The notes under the pieces were generated by a model. The model was given only the letters and a program-made list of their open reading frames with translations. It was not told where the DNA came from and searched no databases. Both the position numbers and the translations under genes were made by a program. This document shows, piece after piece, positions 1-8,617 of a DNA stretch of 64,000 nt (within the stretch, counting starts at the first letter, position 1; each line of letters starts with the position of its first letter). This DNA comes from an uncultured Veillonella sp. Its GTDB lineage: Bacteria; Bacillota; Negativicutes; Veillonellales; Veillonellaceae. The stretch covers positions 22,737 through 86,736 of the forward strand of contig CAKPXN010000002.1 of assembly GCA_934202095.1 (NCBI GenBank), in the 5' to 3' direction.

Positions 1-724
1 CGTGCCTGACCGTGCAACTGGTGGGTTAGATCGCGTGGCATTACGTTGCCCAGATCATGGCGTATGCCGTGACATATTAGCGTTGGCTGGTGTGCCAATT
101 GCTGCGCCTAGTGCTAATATTTCAGGCCGTCCAAGCCCTACTTCTACTCAAGCTGTTTATGATGATATGAATGGACGTATTCCGTATATTGTGGATGCTG
201 GAATCTGTACGATTGGTGTGGAATCCACTGTTGTAGAGGTTAGAGATGATGGGGTGACCATCTTACGGCCCGGTGGAATTACAAAAGAAATGTTAGAACA
301 AGTTGTAGATAATGTGTCTTATGATCCATTTTTGTCATCTCAAAATGAGGCGCCAAAGGCTCCTGGTATGAAGTATAAGCATTATGCTCCCGATGCACCT
401 ATGCGTGCCTTTGTAGGCAATCCAAAGGATGTGGCGGAAGCTTTCAACAATGTGATTCATGAACAGGATACTAAGCGTGGGGCATTTCTTGTTAGTCAAG
501 AAACCTATGATTTGTTGAAAGATAGTGTGCACGGTGAATTTCATGTATATGGACATAGTGGAGATGCGGTTGCCTTAGCTCACGATTTTTACAAGACATT
601 ACATCATTTTAATGAATGTGATGTAGACTATATATTAGCAGAAGGTGTTGAGAATGCAGGCCTCGGCGTAGCGGTTATGAATCGCATGGAAAAGGCGTGT
701 GCCGGTCATATTATCTATTTATAA
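1..724 (+). CDS. tsaC: L-threonylcarbamoyladenylate synthase, Sua5/YwlC type (5' truncated by window)
   Basis: Makes threonylcarbamoyl-AMP from threonine, bicarbonate and ATP, the first step of tRNA t6A37 synthesis in the cytoplasm. The frame is open from the first base, so the N-terminus lies outside the window. What remains is the end of the YrdC-like domain (APSANISGRPSPT, later VESTVVEV and ILRPGGIT) and the linker motif APGMKYKHYAPD. The C-terminal Sua5 domain of about 120 residues separates Sua5/YwlC from the short E. coli TsaC. The next genes, a YwlE-like phosphatase and rpiB, match the ywlC-ywlE-ywlF order known in Bacillus. The partner proteins TsaE, TsaB and TsaD are encoded at about 59-62 kb. 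The family call is firm; the real start cannot be seen. Confidence 0.93.
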   Translation, partial: VPDRATGGLDRVALRCPDHGVCRDILALAGVPIAAPSANISGRPSPTSTQAVYDDMNGRIPYIVDAGICTIGVESTVVEVRDDGVTILRPGGITKEMLEQVVDNVSYDPFLSSQNEAPKAPGMKYKHYAPDAPMRAFVGNPKDVAEAFNNVIHEQDTKRGAFLVSQETYDLLKDSVHGEFHVYGHSGDAVALAHDFYKTLHHFNECDVDYILAEGVENAGLGVAVMNRMEKACAGHIIYL

Positions 725-770
725 GCAATTAGGTAATATTTATTATGTCCATTCATAATAGAAAAATGTC

Positions 771-798
771 TTTACATATTGGATGTATTTGCTATAAT
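771..798 (+). promoter_or_regulatory. Predicted sigma-70 promoter for ywlE-rpiB
   Basis: TTTACA (771-776) and TATAAT (793-798) are spaced 16 bases apart in the gap after tsaC. A small hairpin (GCCACA/TGTGGC, 808-824) follows just before the ribosome binding site at about 826-832. This suggests ywlE starts its own transcript with a short structured leader. Confidence 0.6.
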
Positions 799-839
799 GT
801 ATAAATAGCCACAGAATTTGTGGCGGTAAGGATGTCATT

Positions 840-1280
840 ATGAATATTTTGTATGTATGTACTGGTAATACCTGTCGTAGCCCAATGGCAGAAGGTATTA
901 CGCGGGCCTTGGCAACAGAGCTTGGTCTAGACGTTAATGTAGTTTCGGCTGGATTATTTGCTGCTTATGGTGCTAAGCCTACAGAAGAAGCTGTGATTGC
1001 GATTCAATCTATTGCTGATATTTCTGGCCATGAATCAAGACCTCTTACAATGGAGCTTGTCAATTCAGCGGATTTGATTATTGGTATGACACAAGACCAT
1101 AAATCTGTGTTACTTCGTCAATTTCCTTTTGAAGTAGCTAAAATTAAAACCCTTGCTGAATGGGGGCATGGTACAGGAGATGTGGTAGATCCTTTCGGTT
1201 CAAATCAAGACGTGTATAATCAATGTGCTGAGCAAATTTATAATTTGGTGAAAGCTGGATTAGTAGCATCAAAAGAATAG
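840..1280 (+). CDS. ywlE: Low-molecular-weight phosphatase, YwlE-like (probable protein-arginine phosphatase)
   Basis: Cytoplasmic phosphatase of the low-molecular-weight PTP family, 146 residues, the usual length. The P-loop CTGNTCRS near the N-terminus gives nucleophile Cys7 and Arg13, and the DPFG motif gives the general acid Asp117. Thr11 inside the P-loop is the residue reported to make Bacillus YwlE specific for phospho-arginine; tyrosine phosphatases usually have Ile or Leu there. Arginine phosphatase is therefore preferred over tyrosine phosphatase or arsenate reductase, but this is inference from one residue and from synteny with tsaC and rpiB. The ATG follows TAAGGATG with normal spacing. 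rpiB starts 11 bases after its stop. Confidence 0.85.
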   Translation: MNILYVCTGNTCRSPMAEGITRALATELGLDVNVVSAGLFAAYGAKPTEEAVIAIQSIADISGHESRPLTMELVNSADLIIGMTQDHKSVLLRQFPFEVAKIKTLAEWGHGTGDVVDPFGSNQDVYNQCAEQIYNLVKAGLVASKE

Positions 1281-1291
1281 GAGATAGAGCT

Positions 1292-1729
1292 ATGAAAATT
1301 GCTATTGGTTGTGATCATGGTGGATTACATTTAAAACAAGAAATTAAGGAATTATTGTCTACATTAGGCCATGAAGTGGAAGATTTTGGTACACATAGTA
1401 CAGAATCTTGTGATTATCCGGATATTGCTGAACCAGTAGCACATGCCGTTGTAGATGGTGCAGCAGATCGAGGTATCTTAATCTGTGGTACAGGCATTGG
1501 GATTGGTATTGCAGCCAACAAAATTGCAGGTGTACGTGCAGCGCTTTGCCACGATACATTTTCCGCACATGCCAGTCGCGAACATAATAATGCCAATATT
1601 CTTACGATGGGGGAACGCGTTATTGGACCGGGCCTTGCAAAGGATATTGTTACGATTTGGCTTAATACAGAGTTTGAAGGCGGACGTCACGCACGTCGCG
1701 TAGAAAAAATTTCTGCTCTCGAAAAATAA
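1292..1729 (+). CDS. rpiB: Ribose 5-phosphate isomerase B
   Basis: Interconverts ribose 5-phosphate and ribulose 5-phosphate in the non-oxidative pentose phosphate pathway. At 145 residues it has the size and motifs of the RpiB/LacAB family: GCDHGG at the N-terminus, the active-site cysteine loop LICGTGIG near residue 65, and [18 protein letters not shown] with the conserved histidine near residue 100. The ATG follows GGAGATAG. It forms a short operon with ywlE, and glyA lies 59 bases downstream with its own strong ribosome binding site. The RpiB/YwlF position between ywlE and glyA is the Bacillus arrangement. The related allose isomerases are less likely in this context. Confidence 0.93.
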   Translation: MKIAIGCDHGGLHLKQEIKELLSTLGHEVEDFGTHSTESCDYPDIAEPVAHAVVDGAADRGILICGTGIGIGIAANKIAGVRAALCHDTFSAHASREHNNANILTMGERVIGPGLAKDIVTIWLNTEFEGGRHARRVEKISALEK

Positions 1730-1788
1730 TACATCTTTACTCAATTAGTTATCACATTATATTTACATATGTTTCAAGGAGGATTCCC

Positions 1789-3030
1789 ATGAGTTTCTTA
1801 GCAAAACAAGACCCTAATGTTAAAGCAGTTATCGATCAAGAATTAATGCGTCAACGCGATAAATTAGAAATGATCGCTTCTGAAAATATCGTATCCCAAG
1901 CCGTTATGGAAGCTCAAGGTAGTGTATTGACTAATAAATATGCTGAAGGCTACCCTGGCAAACGTTATTATGGTGGCTGCGAACATGTGGACGTGGTAGA
2001 AACATTGGCTATTGAACGCGCTAAACGTTTATTTGGTGCAGAACATGCAAATGTACAACCACATTCTGGGTCTCAAGCTAACTTTGCTGTATATTTTGCT
2101 ATGTTAAAACCTGGTGACACTATTGTTGGTATGAACTTGTCCCATGGTGGTCACTTAACACATGGTTCTCCTGTAAACGTATCTGGTACATATTTCAATG
2201 TTGTTCCTTACGGTGTTAATGCAGAAACTCAACAAATCGACTATGATGAATTCCGCAAAATCGTATTAGAAGCAAAACCTAAATTAATCATTGCTGGTGG
2301 TAGTGCTTATAGCCGTCAAATCGACTTTAAGAAAATGGCTGATGTAGCTCATGAAGTAGGCGCTATTTTCATGGTAGACATGGCTCACTTTGCTGGCCTT
2401 GTAGCTGCTGGTTTACATCCAAATCCAGTAGAATATGCTGATATCGTTACAACTACAACACATAAAACATTGCGTGGTCCTCGTGGCGGTATGATTTTGT
2501 GCAAAGAAGAATATGCAAAAGCTATTGATAAAGCCGTATTCCCTGGTATCCAAGGTGGTCCTTTGATGCATGTTATCGCTGCAAAAGCTGTTGCATTAGG
2601 TGAAGCATTACAACCAGAATTTAAAGTATACGCTGAACAAGTTATTAAAAATGCAAAGGTATTGGCTGCTGAATTGATGGCTAAAGGTTTGACTATCGTT
2701 TCTGGTGGTACAGATACACATGTTATGCTTGTAGATGTGCGCAATACAGGTTTGACTGGTAAAGAAGCAGAACATCTTCTTGATGAAATCGGCATCACAG
2801 CTAATAAAAATACAATTCCATTCGATCCAGCTAGTCCATTTGTAACTAGTGGTGTTCGTTTAGGTACACCTGCATTGACTACACGTGGTCTTAAAGAAGA
2901 CGATATGAAAGAAATTGCAGATATCATTGCTACAGTACTTCAAAACCCAGAAGATACAGTAAAACATCAAGATGCTGCAAAACGAGTAGCTGCATTATGT
3001 GAAAAATACCCTTTATACCCTAACTTATAA
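1789..3030 (+). CDS. glyA: Serine hydroxymethyltransferase
   Basis: PLP enzyme that converts serine and tetrahydrofolate to glycine and 5,10-methylene-tetrahydrofolate, the main source of one-carbon units. At 413 residues it is full length. Visible motifs are [10 protein letters not shown] and the [14 protein letters not shown] segment at the N-terminus. The PLP-lysine motif [15 protein letters not shown] lies near residue 225, and the C-terminal half has [14 protein letters not shown]. The ATG follows AAGGAGGA. It is followed by a strong intrinsic terminator, so the tsaC-to-glyA group ends here. upp is the next gene, as in Bacillus subtilis. A 180-codon open frame on the opposite strand is an artefact of biased codon use. 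Confidence 0.97.
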   Translation: MSFLAKQDPNVKAVIDQELMRQRDKLEMIASENIVSQAVMEAQGSVLTNKYAEGYPGKRYYGGCEHVDVVETLAIERAKRLFGAEHANVQPHSGSQANFAVYFAMLKPGDTIVGMNLSHGGHLTHGSPVNVSGTYFNVVPYGVNAETQQIDYDEFRKIVLEAKPKLIIAGGSAYSRQIDFKKMADVAHEVGAIFMVDMAHFAGLVAAGLHPNPVEYADIVTTTTHKTLRGPRGGMILCKEEYAKAIDKAVFPGIQGGPLMHVIAAKAVALGEALQPEFKVYAEQVIKNAKVLAAELMAKGLTIVSGGTDTHVMLVDVRNTGLTGKEAEHLLDEIGITANKNTIPFDPASPFVTSGVRLGTPALTTRGLKEDDMKEIADIIATVLQNPEDTVKHQDAAKRVAALCEKYPLYPNL

Positions 3031-3062
3031 TTTGTAAGTATAGGCCGTATTAAAAAGTCTTT

Positions 3063-3097
3063 AAAAGGCGAGCAAGAGTTTTTCTTGCTCGCCTTTT
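3063..3097 (+). terminator. Intrinsic terminator after glyA
   Basis: Perfect 15-base stem (3063-3077 with 3083-3097) containing the arm GGCGAGCAAGA, a short loop, and a T-run. The A-run on the left arm means it could also stop transcription from the other side. Confidence 0.9.
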
Positions 3098-3130
3098 TGA
3101 ATGGTCTTGGTCATATTTATATGGCAGGAA

Positions 3131-3844
<714 letters not shown>

Positions 3845-3870
3845 GGACACTTTGTAGGGGAAGTATTTAT

Positions 3871-4314
3871 ATGATTTTTCTGAAGTGTATTTTGGGGTAT
3901 ATTATATCTTTCATAAGTTCAGCTTTTATTGTTGATTTTATTTTCCCATTAGGTTCAGCAAGGCCAATGTGGCCTATACCTATTTTGGCTCTAATATTTA
4001 TAATTCCACCAATTATTGCAAATAGAAAAGGACATTCTTTTTTTCTTTGGTTATTATATAGCAACCTAATTTGGATTGTTGCATTTATACATGCTATTTG
4101 TTTAAATTGCAATGATATCGCTAAAGAAAAAGATAGAAGTATGAAGAAATGTCCTTATTGTGGGGAATTTATTCGGAAGGAAGCCATTAAATGTAGATAT
4201 TGTCAATCTGTGTTGCCAAAGTGTAGTGTTGATAAAGCTGATAAGGATGAGTATATATTGGATTTATCCAATATTGATATTTTTACGCCTGTTCTACGAT
4301 TATTTGGTTTTTAA
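3871..4314 (+). CDS. Small membrane protein with C-terminal zinc ribbon (superinfection-immunity-like)
   Basis: Not recognised with certainty. The 147-residue product has hydrophobic segments at about residues 3-22, 30-47 and 55-75. A zinc ribbon follows at about residues 92-115, with two CxxC pairs (CPYCGEF and CRYCQSV). The middle segment (PPIIANRKGHSF, then SNLIWIVAFIHAICLN) loosely resembles the superinfection immunity (Imm) family, whose members often carry such a ribbon. That resemblance is by eye only. Codon use is more AT-rich than in upp, and runs of isoleucine and phenylalanine codons suggest an accessory gene. The ATG follows GGGGAAG. It sits between two housekeeping units and ends before a large palindromic terminator. 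Confidence 0.6.
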   Translation: MIFLKCILGYIISFISSAFIVDFIFPLGSARPMWPIPILALIFIIPPIIANRKGHSFFLWLLYSNLIWIVAFIHAICLNCNDIAKEKDRSMKKCPYCGEFIRKEAIKCRYCQSVLPKCSVDKADKDEYILDLSNIDIFTPVLRLFGF

Positions 4315-4370
4315 GAATAAAGATAAAAATATTCGTTAAATTTGATAGTTTCTTATACTTTTATAATAAT

Positions 4371-4432
4371 TACAACTATATTCAAGAAAAAACGCTCTAT
4401 ATGAGCGTTTTTTTTACTTGAATATAGTTGTA
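4371..4432. terminator. Long palindromic bidirectional terminator before cggR
   Basis: A 16-base outer arm at 4371-4386 is repeated perfectly inverted at 4417-4432. Between them lies an inner hairpin (AAAACGCTC/GAGCGTTTT) with A- and T-runs on both sides. It can end transcription from the left and insulate cggR. Its right arm also overlaps the likely cggR promoter. Confidence 0.85.
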
Positions 4433-4446
4433 ATAAGGTATAAAAT
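4418..4446 (+). promoter_or_regulatory. Predicted cggR-gap operon promoter
   Basis: TTGAAT (4418-4423) and TAAAAT (4441-4446) are 17 bases apart. The -35 lies inside the right arm of the palindromic terminator, and the operator sits about 30 bases downstream of the -10. The hexamers are imperfect, so mapping would be needed. Confidence 0.5.
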
Positions 4447-4476
4447 AATCATGTAGAAGTATTTTTTTATTCTAGG

Positions 4477-4512
4477 TGGGACTGATTTTGTTTATCTGGG
4501 ACGAATATCGTT
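4477..4512 (+). promoter_or_regulatory. CggR-type tandem operator
   Basis: Two direct half-sites: TGGGAC, 6 bases, TGTT, then 4 bases, then TGGGAC, 6 bases, CGTT. The Bacillus subtilis cggR operator is known to have CGGGAC-N6-TGTC repeated with 4 bases between copies, so sequence and spacing both match. Lying downstream of the promoter and upstream of cggR, it would let CggR block elongation and control its own operon. Confidence 0.75.
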
Positions 4513-4542
4513 ATCCTTATCAAAGGGTAAAGGAGGAACCCT

Positions 4543-5568
4543 ATGAATGAGTTGTTAATGGTATGTGAACGTATAGCACCGGAATTAATGACAGTCTTAA
4601 AGGATCGCTACAAATTATTGAGTCATCTAGCCTATGAAGAACCTCTGGGCCGTAGGAGTTTAGCACTAGCTACGGATATATCAGAACGTGCAGTACGATC
4701 TCATGTTGATGCATTACGTGGTAATGGATTAGTTGAAATCTCTAAACCTGGTATCTATCTAAGTGCTGAAGGACGAGAATTAGTTCCTAAATTAAGGAGC
4801 ATTCTTTATGAATATGAACGTGTTGGCGAATTAGAGCAACAGTTGAAAGCGGCATTACATATTGATGATGTTATTATCACGCCTAGTGAAGGATCATTAA
4901 TGTTAAAACGCCTAGGTTTTACTGCTGCGAAAGTGGTTCAACGTATGGTGACGGATGGGTCTGTCGTAGCCGTTAGTGGTGGTAGTACCATGGCGGCCAT
5001 GGCTGATGAAATGCCCAGTAGTGTGTTGCATCCCATGGTTGTACCAGCCCGTGGTGGCGTTGGTGAAGTTGTTGAGTATCAAGCGAATGTGATTGCTTCT
5101 GTATTAGCAGAGCGCTGGCATGGCTCGTATAAGATGCTTCATTTACCGGATGGACTATCTAAAGATTCCCTAGATATGCTTGTAACATTAGAACCACAAA
5201 TCAAGGAGATTAGCGAATTAATCCATAGAACTGATGTATTGGTTTTTGGTATTGGTCAAGCACTCCATATGGCCGATGTGCGACATATACCTAAAGATGT
5301 GCGCCGTCAACTTGTTGATGGCGATGCTGTAGGTGAGGCATTAGGTCAGTATTGCTCTATGGATGGTTCTATCGTTTATGCGACGAACAACATAGGGCTT
5401 TCACTAAGGGATATAGTAAATATACCGCATGTCGTAGCTGTAGCAGGTGGCTTTGATAAAGCTAGTGCTATCATTAGTGTTATGAGGTCTTGTAAAAAGG
5501 GTATTCTCATAATAGATGATCAAGCAGCAGAAGGTATGCGCCAATTACTAAATATTCCTGCATTATAA
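4543..5568 (+). CDS. cggR: Central glycolytic genes regulator CggR (SorC/DeoR family)
   Basis: DNA-binding repressor, 341 residues, the usual CggR length. The N-terminal winged helix spans about residues 20-75, with ATDISERAVRSHVDALRGNGLVEI as recognition region. The larger C-terminal SorC-type sugar-phosphate domain includes VAVSGGSTMAAMADEM near residue 150 and VAVAGGFDKASAI near the end. In Bacillus CggR binds fructose-1,6-bisphosphate, which relieves repression. The ATG follows AAAGGAGGA. A matching operator lies 30 bases upstream, and gap, pgk, tpiA, gpmI and eno follow in order. This is the classic Firmicute arrangement and makes the assignment firm. Whether the ligand is the same here is not known. 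Confidence 0.93.
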   Translation: MNELLMVCERIAPELMTVLKDRYKLLSHLAYEEPLGRRSLALATDISERAVRSHVDALRGNGLVEISKPGIYLSAEGRELVPKLRSILYEYERVGELEQQLKAALHIDDVIITPSEGSLMLKRLGFTAAKVVQRMVTDGSVVAVSGGSTMAAMADEMPSSVLHPMVVPARGGVGEVVEYQANVIASVLAERWHGSYKMLHLPDGLSKDSLDMLVTLEPQIKEISELIHRTDVLVFGIGQALHMADVRHIPKDVRRQLVDGDAVGEALGQYCSMDGSIVYATNNIGLSLRDIVNIPHVVAVAGGFDKASAIISVMRSCKKGILIIDDQAAEGMRQLLNIPAL

Positions 5569-5620
5569 TTTAGTTTATTATTTTTTAGTATTATATAGTT
5601 CTTTTGAGGAGGACAAAACA

Positions 5621-6631
5621 ATGGCAGTTAAAGTTGGTATTAATGGTTTCGGTCGTATTGGTAAATGTGTAGTACGTGCAGCAATTAATAATCCAGATGT
5701 TGAAGTAGTCGCTATTAATGCGACTGGTGATAATGAAGGTACTGCATTATTGTTAAAATACGATTCCGTACATGGCACAATCCCTAATGAAGTAACATTT
5801 GATGATGAAAATATTTATGTAGACGGCAAAAAAATCCGCGTATTCCATGACCGTGATGCTTCTAAATTGCCTTGGTCTGAAGAAGGCGTAGAAATCGTTA
5901 TGGAATGTACTGGTAAATACCGTGATGCAGAGGAAGCAAAGGTTCATTTGAATCAACCTACTGTTAAGAAAGTATTGATTTCTGCACCTGGTAAAAATGA
6001 AGACTTAACTATGGTTATGGGTGTTAACCAAGATATGTACGATCCTGCAAAACACCACATCATTTCTAATGCATCTTGTACAACAAACTGCTTGGCACCA
6101 TTTGCTAAAGTATTGTGTGATGAATTCGGCATTAAACGCGGTATGATGACTACAATTCATTCTTATACAAATGACCAAAAAATTCTTGATGCACGTCATA
6201 AAGACCCACGCCGTGCTCGTGCAGCAGCTATGTCCATCATTCCTACAACAACTGGTGCAGCAAAGGCTGTTGCTAAAGTATTGCCTCAATTAAAAGGTAA
6301 ATTAGATGGTTTTGCATTGCGCGTTCCTACACCAGACGTATCCGCTACTGACCTTGTTTGCGAACTTGAAAAACCTGCTACTAAAGAAGAAATCAATGAA
6401 GCATTCCGCAAAGCAGCAGCTGGCGAATTAAAAGGTATTCTTGGCGTATCCGATGTGCCATTGGTATCCTGTGACTTTAGTTCTGATCCTCGTAGCTCCA
6501 TTGTTGATGCTGATTTGACAATGGTTATGGATGGTAACATGGTGAAAGTTGTTTCTTGGTACGATAACGAATGGGGCTATTCTGAACGCCTTATCGATAT
6601 GGCAGCTTTCGTAGCTAGCAAAGGTCTATAA
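5621..6631 (+). CDS. gap: Glyceraldehyde-3-phosphate dehydrogenase, possible NADP or dual cofactor type
   Basis: Phosphorylating GAPDH, 336 residues, interconverting glyceraldehyde 3-phosphate and 1,3-bisphosphoglycerate. It has the Rossmann motif GINGFGRIG, catalytic Cys153 in SNASCTTNC and the C-terminal SWYDNEWGYS. The cofactor pocket is unusual. The Asp that binds the NAD ribose is Ala34 (AINATGD), and the usual Leu-Pro before the HKD motif is Ala191-Arg192 (LDARHKDP). The equivalent changes D32A, L187A and P188S were used to shift Bacillus stearothermophilus GAPDH towards NADP, and chloroplast enzymes have Ala-Ser there. NADP or dual use is therefore inferred. The gene follows cggR and starts after a GAGGAGG site. 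pgk starts 17 bases after its stop. Confidence 0.95.
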   Translation: MAVKVGINGFGRIGKCVVRAAINNPDVEVVAINATGDNEGTALLLKYDSVHGTIPNEVTFDDENIYVDGKKIRVFHDRDASKLPWSEEGVEIVMECTGKYRDAEEAKVHLNQPTVKKVLISAPGKNEDLTMVMGVNQDMYDPAKHHIISNASCTTNCLAPFAKVLCDEFGIKRGMMTTIHSYTNDQKILDARHKDPRRARAAAMSIIPTTTGAAKAVAKVLPQLKGKLDGFALRVPTPDVSATDLVCELEKPATKEEINEAFRKAAAGELKGILGVSDVPLVSCDFSSDPRSSIVDADLTMVMDGNMVKVVSWYDNEWGYSERLIDMAAFVASKGL

Positions 6632-6648
6632 TGGGAGGAAATTCTAGG

Positions 6649-7827
6649 ATGAAATTAACCATTTTAGATATGAATGTAGATAATAAACGCGTTTTTGTAC
6701 GCGTGGATTTCAATGTGCCTATGAAGGATGGGGTTATCACTGATGACACTCGCATTCGTGGTGCACTAGAAACAATCAAATATTTAATCGACCACAATGC
6801 AAAGGTAATCCTTGCATCTCACTTTGGTCGTCCAAAGGGTGAACGTAAACCGGATATGACATTAGCGCCTTGTGCTAAACGTTTATCTGAACTTATCAAT
6901 AAACCAGTTGCATTTGTAGATGATTGCGTTGGTCCTAAGGTTGAGGCAGCCGTTGAAGCATTACAACCTGGCGATGTATTGATGCTTGAAAACTTACGTT
7001 ACCATAACGAAGAAACAAAGAATGATCCAGCGTTTGCTAAACAATTAGCATCTCTTGCTGATGTAGCTATCAATGATGCATTTGGTGTATCTCATCGTAA
7101 TGCAGCATCTGTAGTTGGCATTGCTGATTACATCCCTATGGGTGCGGGTTTCTTGCTAAAAAAAGAAATTGATGCATTAAGTGCAGCTATCGTACATCCT
7201 AAAACACCTATGGCAGCCATTATCGGTGGTGCTAAGGTAACAGATAAAATTTCTGTTATTTCCAATCTATTACCTAAGGTAGACGTTATGATTATCGGTG
7301 GCGGTATGGCGAATGCTTTCATTAAGGCTCAAGGCTGTAACATCGGTAGTTCCTTATATGAAGATGGTCAAGATGCTATCGCTACAGATTTAGTTATGGA
7401 AGCACGCGTTGCAGGTGCTAGATTATTGACACCTATCGATGCTGTAGTAGCAGATGCTTTCAGCAATGATGCGAACACAAAAATCGTGGATGTCGATAAC
7501 ATCGAAGATGGCTGGATGATTTTGGATATCGGCCCTAAAACACGTGACCTATATATAGAAGCATTGGCTAATATGAAAACTATCATTTGGAATGGCCCAA
7601 TGGGCGTATTTGAAATGGATAAATTTGCAGCTGGTACGAATGCAGTAGCTAAAGCCGTTGCAGAATCTGATGCTATGACTATCGTTGGTGGTGGTGATTC
7701 TGTAGCTGCTATTGAAAAAAGCGGCTTAGCAGATAAAATCAGCCATATTTCGACTGGTGGCGGTGCATCCCTTGAATTATTGGAAGGTAAGGTTTTGCCA
7801 GGCATTGCTGCTTTAACAGAGGCCTAA
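6649..7827 (+). CDS. pgk: Phosphoglycerate kinase
   Basis: Reversibly transfers phosphate between 1,3-bisphosphoglycerate and ADP. I start it at the ATG at 6649, which lies 10 bases after GGGAGGA. The upstream ATG at 6631 overlaps the gap stop codon and lies before that binding site. This gives 392 residues, the usual length. Motifs include KRVFVRVDFNVP at the N-terminus, ILASHFGRPKG, and LENLRYHNEE in the first half. The nucleotide-binding half has the hinge and WNGPMGVFE plus IVGGGDSVAAI and HISTGGGASLELLEG. It is cotranscribed with gap and tpiA; only one base separates its stop from tpiA. Confidence 0.97.
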   Translation: MKLTILDMNVDNKRVFVRVDFNVPMKDGVITDDTRIRGALETIKYLIDHNAKVILASHFGRPKGERKPDMTLAPCAKRLSELINKPVAFVDDCVGPKVEAAVEALQPGDVLMLENLRYHNEETKNDPAFAKQLASLADVAINDAFGVSHRNAASVVGIADYIPMGAGFLLKKEIDALSAAIVHPKTPMAAIIGGAKVTDKISVISNLLPKVDVMIIGGGMANAFIKAQGCNIGSSLYEDGQDAIATDLVMEARVAGARLLTPIDAVVADAFSNDANTKIVDVDNIEDGWMILDIGPKTRDLYIEALANMKTIIWNGPMGVFEMDKFAAGTNAVAKAVAESDAMTIVGGGDSVAAIEKSGLADKISHISTGGGASLELLEGKVLPGIAALTEA

Positions 7828-7828
7828 A

Positions 7829-8599
7829 ATGAGAAAACAAATTATTGCAGGAAACTGGAAGATGAACGGAACCATTGCATCTGGTTCTATCTTGATTGAA
7901 GCATTTACCAGTTTTCTAGGTGATAAAGATTTGGACTGTGACGTAGTTGTATGTCCGCCCTTTACTGCGCTTGAGAGAGCTGTGTCCTTAACACGAGATA
8001 CACAGGTTGGCGTAGGGGCTCAAAATATGGATTATCATGATGCCGGTGCATTTACTGGCGAAGTTTCTCCGTTGATGTTAACGGAACTCGGTGTGTCCTA
8101 TGTCATCATTGGCCATTCCGAACGCCGTGAGTACTATGGTGAAACAGATGCTATGGTTAATGAAAAGATTAAGAGTGCTTTTCATCATAATTTGCAACCT
8201 ATTGTCTGTGTTGGTGAAAGCCTTGCTCAGAGAGAGGCAAACGAAACGATTTCTTTCATTCATGGACAATTACAATGTGCATTACAAGATATTCCAGCGG
8301 ATCAAGTGGAACAATTGATTATCGCTTATGAACCGATTTGGGCTATTGGTACGGGCAAGACTGCGACTGCTGATCAAGCAGAGGAAGTATGTAAATCCAT
8401 ACGTGATTATATAGCGGATCTATATACATCTGCTGTAGCTGAATCAGTTCGAATTCAATATGGTGGTAGTGTAAAGGCTAATAATGCGCGTGAAATTTTA
8501 AGTGAGCCTAATATTGATGGGGCCCTCGTTGGAGGCGCTTCGTTAATCGTGGATGAATTTAATGAAATCATCATGGCGGCTCAAGGCGTAAGTAAATAA
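7829..8599 (+). CDS. tpiA: Triosephosphate isomerase
   Basis: Interconverts dihydroxyacetone phosphate and glyceraldehyde 3-phosphate. It has 256 residues in a TIM-barrel. Catalytic residues are visible: Lys in AGNWKMNG at residues 8-15, His in IIGHSERR near residue 98, and Glu in AYEPIWAIGTGK near residue 170. The phosphate-binding QYGGSVKANN lies near the C-terminus. The ATG follows the pgk stop by one base and uses a GAGG inside the pgk end, which implies translational coupling. gpmI starts 18 bases after its stop. It belongs to the cggR operon, and nothing in it is abnormal. Confidence 0.97.
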   Translation: MRKQIIAGNWKMNGTIASGSILIEAFTSFLGDKDLDCDVVVCPPFTALERAVSLTRDTQVGVGAQNMDYHDAGAFTGEVSPLMLTELGVSYVIIGHSERREYYGETDAMVNEKIKSAFHHNLQPIVCVGESLAQREANETISFIHGQLQCALQDIPADQVEQLIIAYEPIWAIGTGKTATADQAEEVCKSIRDYIADLYTSAVAESVRIQYGGSVKANNAREILSEPNIDGALVGGASLIVDEFNEIIMAAQGVSK

Positions 8600-8617
8600 C
8601 ATACTAGAGGTATAAAT

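Noticed and set aside
2385-2927. 180-codon minus-strand open frame
   Set aside because: It lies entirely within glyA and has no ribosome binding site; codon bias of glyA explains it.
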